Part shown: positions 10,918-13,416 of the stretch, piece after piece | Layout of the letters: each line of letters opens with the position of its first letter | Position numbering within the stretch: position 1 is the stretch's first letter | Source of the DNA: CAZWES01 sp964632395 | GTDB taxonomy: Bacteria; Patescibacteriota; Gracilibacteria; Peribacterales; Peribacteraceae | Direction of reading: 5' to 3' | NCBI GenBank assembly: GCA_964632395.1 | Contig: CAZWES010000027.1 | Location: 1-13,416 of the forward strand | DNA: 13,416 nucleotides | Translations under genes and position numbers: made by a program | Notes under the pieces: model-generated | The model's input: only the letters and a program-made list of their open reading frames with translations | The model's database searches: none | What the model was told of the DNA's origin: nothing

Positions 10918-11972
10918 GACGTTTAGTTTTCATATCGGCATCAGTATTCATTGGAATTCTTGTGAATGTGAGTGCGTATGCAAATGAGCCAGTAGAAATT
11001 GAAGTGCACCACCCACGTTCAAACGAAGAAACGTTGATAGATTTCACGAGAATTCTGCAACCAACACATGCAGATCAAATGTTTTTTGGTCCGATTCTTG
11101 CGGATCGCATCGGGAACGGATCTCACTTGCGCATTCAATATCAATCAGTAAATCCGGTGCCTGTGGAAATTGTGCCGTACCCCGGCGGAGCACCTGATGT
11201 GCTTTACGGTGTTTTGCCTGCTTCAGAAAATGGTGATGTTCTTCTTCCGATTTACAAATCGCCGGCCTGGGGGAGTGACACAAAAGGTGCGCTTATCAAA
11301 TACTATGGATTGAGTAGTGCGCCGCCTTCGGTTTTGCGTTTGGGAACAGAGGAAAACTTATCATCAATTGTTGGAGTTTTTGCCTCACTTCGTCATCCGT
11401 TCGTTCCGGAAGGATTTTCCTATTATGTGATGAGTGAACTTGCAGGGTACAGATTCCGTGGAACATCGGTTGCTTTGATTCTTGGAGTTTTACTTTCCAT
11501 TCTCGTATTCGCAGTGATTTATTTTGGGAAACCGGAAAAGCGCTTCAGAAGTGTCATTATTCTTTGTCTGAGCTTCATTTTTATTTACCAGGCACGATTT
11601 CTGGTTGATCTAACCGGATACACCATGCGGCTTGGGAATTCATGGTGGAGCGATCATCAACTGGGGCATATGGGAGATGTGTATGCCATAGCTTCTAAGA
11701 CTCAGGAAGTGCTTGAGGAGGATCAAGAAAACAACTCGTTCCTGCTCTGCACAAATATGCTCGCGACGCCCCTCAGGCATTTAGTGCATCCAATAATTGT
11801 GGAGGAGCCAATGAAGCTAACAGGGCCGATTCCAGAATATGCTGTTGTTACAAATGTATGGAACGAAGCTGTCACATCATTCACCTGTGAAAATTTGAAA
11901 CTGAAAGGTTCTGTAATAGAACTATTTCCGGATGGTAAAGCATTGATCCTTGTCACAAATAATCCAACATGA
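10914..11972 (+). CDS. Exported membrane-anchored protein, partner of the GT-C-like gene
   Basis: 352 residues of unrecognised family. A signal peptide or signal anchor spans residues 1-24 (VFISASVFIGILVNVSAYA, then NEP). Residues 25-182 are extracytoplasmic with beta-rich character. Transmembrane helices lie at about 185-204 (SVALILGVLLSILVFAVIYF) and 213-231 (SVIILCLSFIFIYQARFLV), joined by a short basic loop (GKPEKRFR). The C-terminal ~120 residues should return to the outside; they include GHMGDVYAIASKTQEVLEED, two cysteines (in LLCTNML and SFTCENL) and a short VIELFPDGKALILV end. ATGA overlaps join it both to miaA upstream and to the polytopic protein downstream, which suggests it works with the latter at the membrane. 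It is plausibly an accessory subunit of a glycosyl- or lipid-linked transferase; this is inference from context. Confidence 0.75.
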   Translation: MRRLVFISASVFIGILVNVSAYANEPVEIEVHHPRSNEETLIDFTRILQPTHADQMFFGPILADRIGNGSHLRIQYQSVNPVPVEIVPYPGGAPDVLYGVLPASENGDVLLPIYKSPAWGSDTKGALIKYYGLSSAPPSVLRLGTEENLSSIVGVFASLRHPFVPEGFSYYVMSELAGYRFRGTSVALILGVLLSILVFAVIYFGKPEKRFRSVIILCLSFIFIYQARFLVDLTGYTMRLGNSWWSDHQLGHMGDVYAIASKTQEVLEEDQENNSFLLCTNMLATPLRHLVHPIIVEEPMKLTGPIPEYAVVTNVWNEAVTSFTCENLKLKGSVIELFPDGKALILVTNNPT

Positions 11973-13405
11973 TTTACTTGATTTCATTCATCGGCGTTTC
12001 TGCCATCCTGATCCTTGAGGGCCGAGCGCTTGCAATCATCTGCGGCCTCAGACGTCGTGATGCGCTCTCTTGGACTTTGGGATATCCGATTGGTGCTCTT
12101 TTGAATGCATTACTTTTCTTTGTGCTTCATTTGATGGGGATAAGTTTTGGGGTTATTTCTGTGGTTGGGGGACATGTTTTGTTGCTTGTTGTGTTGATGT
12201 TGTTGCAGAACTGTTTTTCCAGATCGCGCCCGTTACCGTTTCACAAGGCCGCGCCCGCGGAGGGGCGCTCTGCGTTTTGGAATTATTTACACACGCAGAG
12301 CAGCCCTCCGTGGCTGCGGCCCATGGAATGCCTACGGCTGCGGCCCATGGAAAATATCGTCGGCGCGGTCACCATTCTAATCCTCACCACCATCCTCCTC
12401 ACAACAATAATTACAGTAACAACATTCCCCATGTTTTATTGGGATAGCTTTGCGCACTGGGGTTTGCGTGCGAAGGAATCGCTTGCGGCAGGATTTTTCC
12501 TGATTGAAGGAGTAATACAACCGCAATACCCGATTCTTTTTCATTCGCTGCAGATGGTGCATGCGGTTATTCCCGGGTGGAGTGATCAGCTTGTGAACAG
12601 CGGCACATTCCTGCTTTCACTGAGTGCATATGCGAGCGTCTTCATCCTAATAAAAATGAGGAGTGACAGGCTTTGTGCACTCATCACAGTGACGTTACTG
12701 CTTGGAATTCCGCTCGTCACAATCCACTTCCGTCAGAGTATGGGGGATATTCATGTGACGGCTTATGTACTTCTATCGGCACTTCTACTCGATCGTGCGT
12801 TGAGTGACAGGAGTCAAACGTTTTTGATTCTTTCTGCAATCATGATAGCTGCAGCTGCGTGGGCAAAGTTTGAAGGACTCTATTTCGGTTTAATCCCGTG
12901 GCTAATCATTCTTGGTATTGATGTGGTTCGTAAAAAAGAATGGAAGAAGTCAACGATCTTTGGAGTTCTTCCTGCCATTCTCATCACAACTCCGTGGCCT
13001 CTTTATGTCATTTTGAATGGGATGAGGCTTTCGCCGCATGGAAAAAGTTTCGGGTTTCATCCGGAAGCGATTGAGCACATTCTTGAGCAGCTCTTTGCAC
13101 TTGGGACATTCGGAATGCAATGGTGGGCGATTGTGATTGTTTTTGTTTTAGTAATGTGGATGGAGCGAAAAAATATCATCAGATTTCTACTCGATCACCC
13201 TTCACTCCTATTTGCTCTGATTACATTCGGGATGCTCATTGCGGTTTATCTCTTTACCGATGAAGTTAAGGGTCTCGTCCGCCGCGATAACTTCTCCCGC
13301 GCGATGATGTTGCCGACGTTGCTTTTTACTGTGACTCTTGCTGTTGAGGGGTATTTGAGGGTACGTCATATAAAGGATGCAGTTCTTTTACAGGGCTGTA
13401 ATTAG
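11969..13405 (+). CDS. Polytopic GT-C-like glycosyltransferase with in-frame palindrome
   Basis: 478 residues with about 11 transmembrane helices. The start of the first large external loop, FYWDSFAHWGLRAKESL, has Asp159 placed as in GT-C fold transferases (PMT/ArnT-type, which use polyprenyl-phosphate sugars), followed by IQPQYPILFHSL. AAAAWAKFEGLYFGLIPW around 290-310 matches a helix typical of these proteins. Sugar donor and acceptor are unknown. It is coupled by ATGA to the preceding exported protein. Residues 84-128 (starting SRSRPLPFHK) form an odd proline/arginine-rich segment between helices 3 and 4, encoded by a palindrome (12247-12321) and its 24-bp tandem tail, nearly identical to the repeat beside the RAYT gene. 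The insert lies in an inter-helix loop and keeps the frame. The gene ends 11 bases before the window edge and appears complete. Confidence 0.75.
   Translation: MIYLISFIGVSAILILEGRALAIICGLRRRDALSWTLGYPIGALLNALLFFVLHLMGISFGVISVVGGHVLLLVVLMLLQNCFSRSRPLPFHKAAPAEGRSAFWNYLHTQSSPPWLRPMECLRLRPMENIVGAVTILILTTILLTTIITVTTFPMFYWDSFAHWGLRAKESLAAGFFLIEGVIQPQYPILFHSLQMVHAVIPGWSDQLVNSGTFLLSLSAYASVFILIKMRSDRLCALITVTLLLGIPLVTIHFRQSMGDIHVTAYVLLSALLLDRALSDRSQTFLILSAIMIAAAAWAKFEGLYFGLIPWLIILGIDVVRKKEWKKSTIFGVLPAILITTPWPLYVILNGMRLSPHGKSFGFHPEAIEHILEQLFALGTFGMQWWAIVIVFVLVMWMERKNIIRFLLDHPSLLFALITFGMLIAVYLFTDEVKGLVRRDNFSRAMMLPTLLFTVTLAVEGYLRVRHIKDAVLLQGCN
12247..12321. repeat. 75-bp palindromic element, copy 2, inside the GT-C gene
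   Basis: 28-nt arms at 12247-12274 and 12294-12321 surround the loop TTTTGGAATTATTTACACA. It matches 4788-4860 with one mismatch in 73 nt. Its length is 25 codons and it is read as AAPAEGRSAFWNYLHTQ and onward with no stop. The motif (T/C)GGCTGCGGCCCATGGAA recurs at 12311 and 12335, a 24-bp (8-codon) step, giving the peptide repeat LRPMECLR-LRPMEN. Confidence 0.88.
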
Positions 13406-13416
13406 GTAGTCTGGGA

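Noticed and set aside
251..13405. Alternative genetic code 25 (UGA=Gly), as in Gracilibacteria/SR1
   Set aside because: UGA ends several genes at sensible positions (transaldolase, PH-domain gene, miaA, the exported protein), often in ATGA overlaps, and no gene needs UGA read-through.

Overview
The window looks like a piece of a small-genome bacterium, most likely a member of the Candidate Phyla Radiation (Patescibacteria), perhaps near Peribacteria/Peregrinibacteria. This is an inference from gene style: short intergenic gaps, almost no Shine-Dalgarno sequences, many ATGA start/stop overlaps, compact metabolism centred on the pentose phosphate pathway, and a signal-peptide protein with Ig-like domains. 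UGA acts as a normal stop at several gene ends, so the UGA=Gly code of Gracilibacteria/SR1 does not apply. No rRNA or ribosomal protein marker is present to fix the lineage.

Layout. Positions 1-160 hold three small hairpin repeats, the last abutting a tRNA-Ser(UGA) (158-247, minus) whose CCA is encoded. A minus-strand block follows: DUF2238-like membrane protein, PH-domain membrane protein, 6-phosphogluconate dehydrogenase (gnd) and an acyl-carrier-protein-like gene. At 3195-3485 there is a possible short plus-strand gene and a strong hairpin terminator. TalC-type transaldolase (minus) is followed by a divergent REP-associated tyrosine transposase (RAYT, 4201-4710) and a dense repeat patch (4721-4929). 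A long transketolase (5004-7352) follows, then two tiny overlapping membrane protein genes (minus), a secreted Ig-like protein and clpP (minus). A 150-bp imperfect palindrome at about 9748-9901 separates clpP from the divergent miaA. miaA starts a three-gene ATGA-coupled run: miaA, a membrane-anchored exported protein, and a GT-C-like polytopic membrane protein.

Functional links. gnd, transaldolase and transketolase lie within 6 kb and together cover the 6-phosphogluconate to ribulose-5-phosphate step and the non-oxidative rearrangements. The last two genes probably act together at the membrane.

The most striking feature is a set of palindromic elements sitting inside protein-coding genes without breaking the frame. 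miaA carries two back-to-back hairpins. The transketolase linker carries a hairpin of the same core family, itself interrupted by a second palindrome bounded by a 6-bp direct repeat. The GT-C gene carries a 75-bp palindrome that is nearly identical (one mismatch in 73 nt) to a copy lying directly behind the RAYT gene. I infer a RAYT-associated palindrome family that spreads into genes and is tolerated as in-frame peptide insertions in surface loops and linkers.
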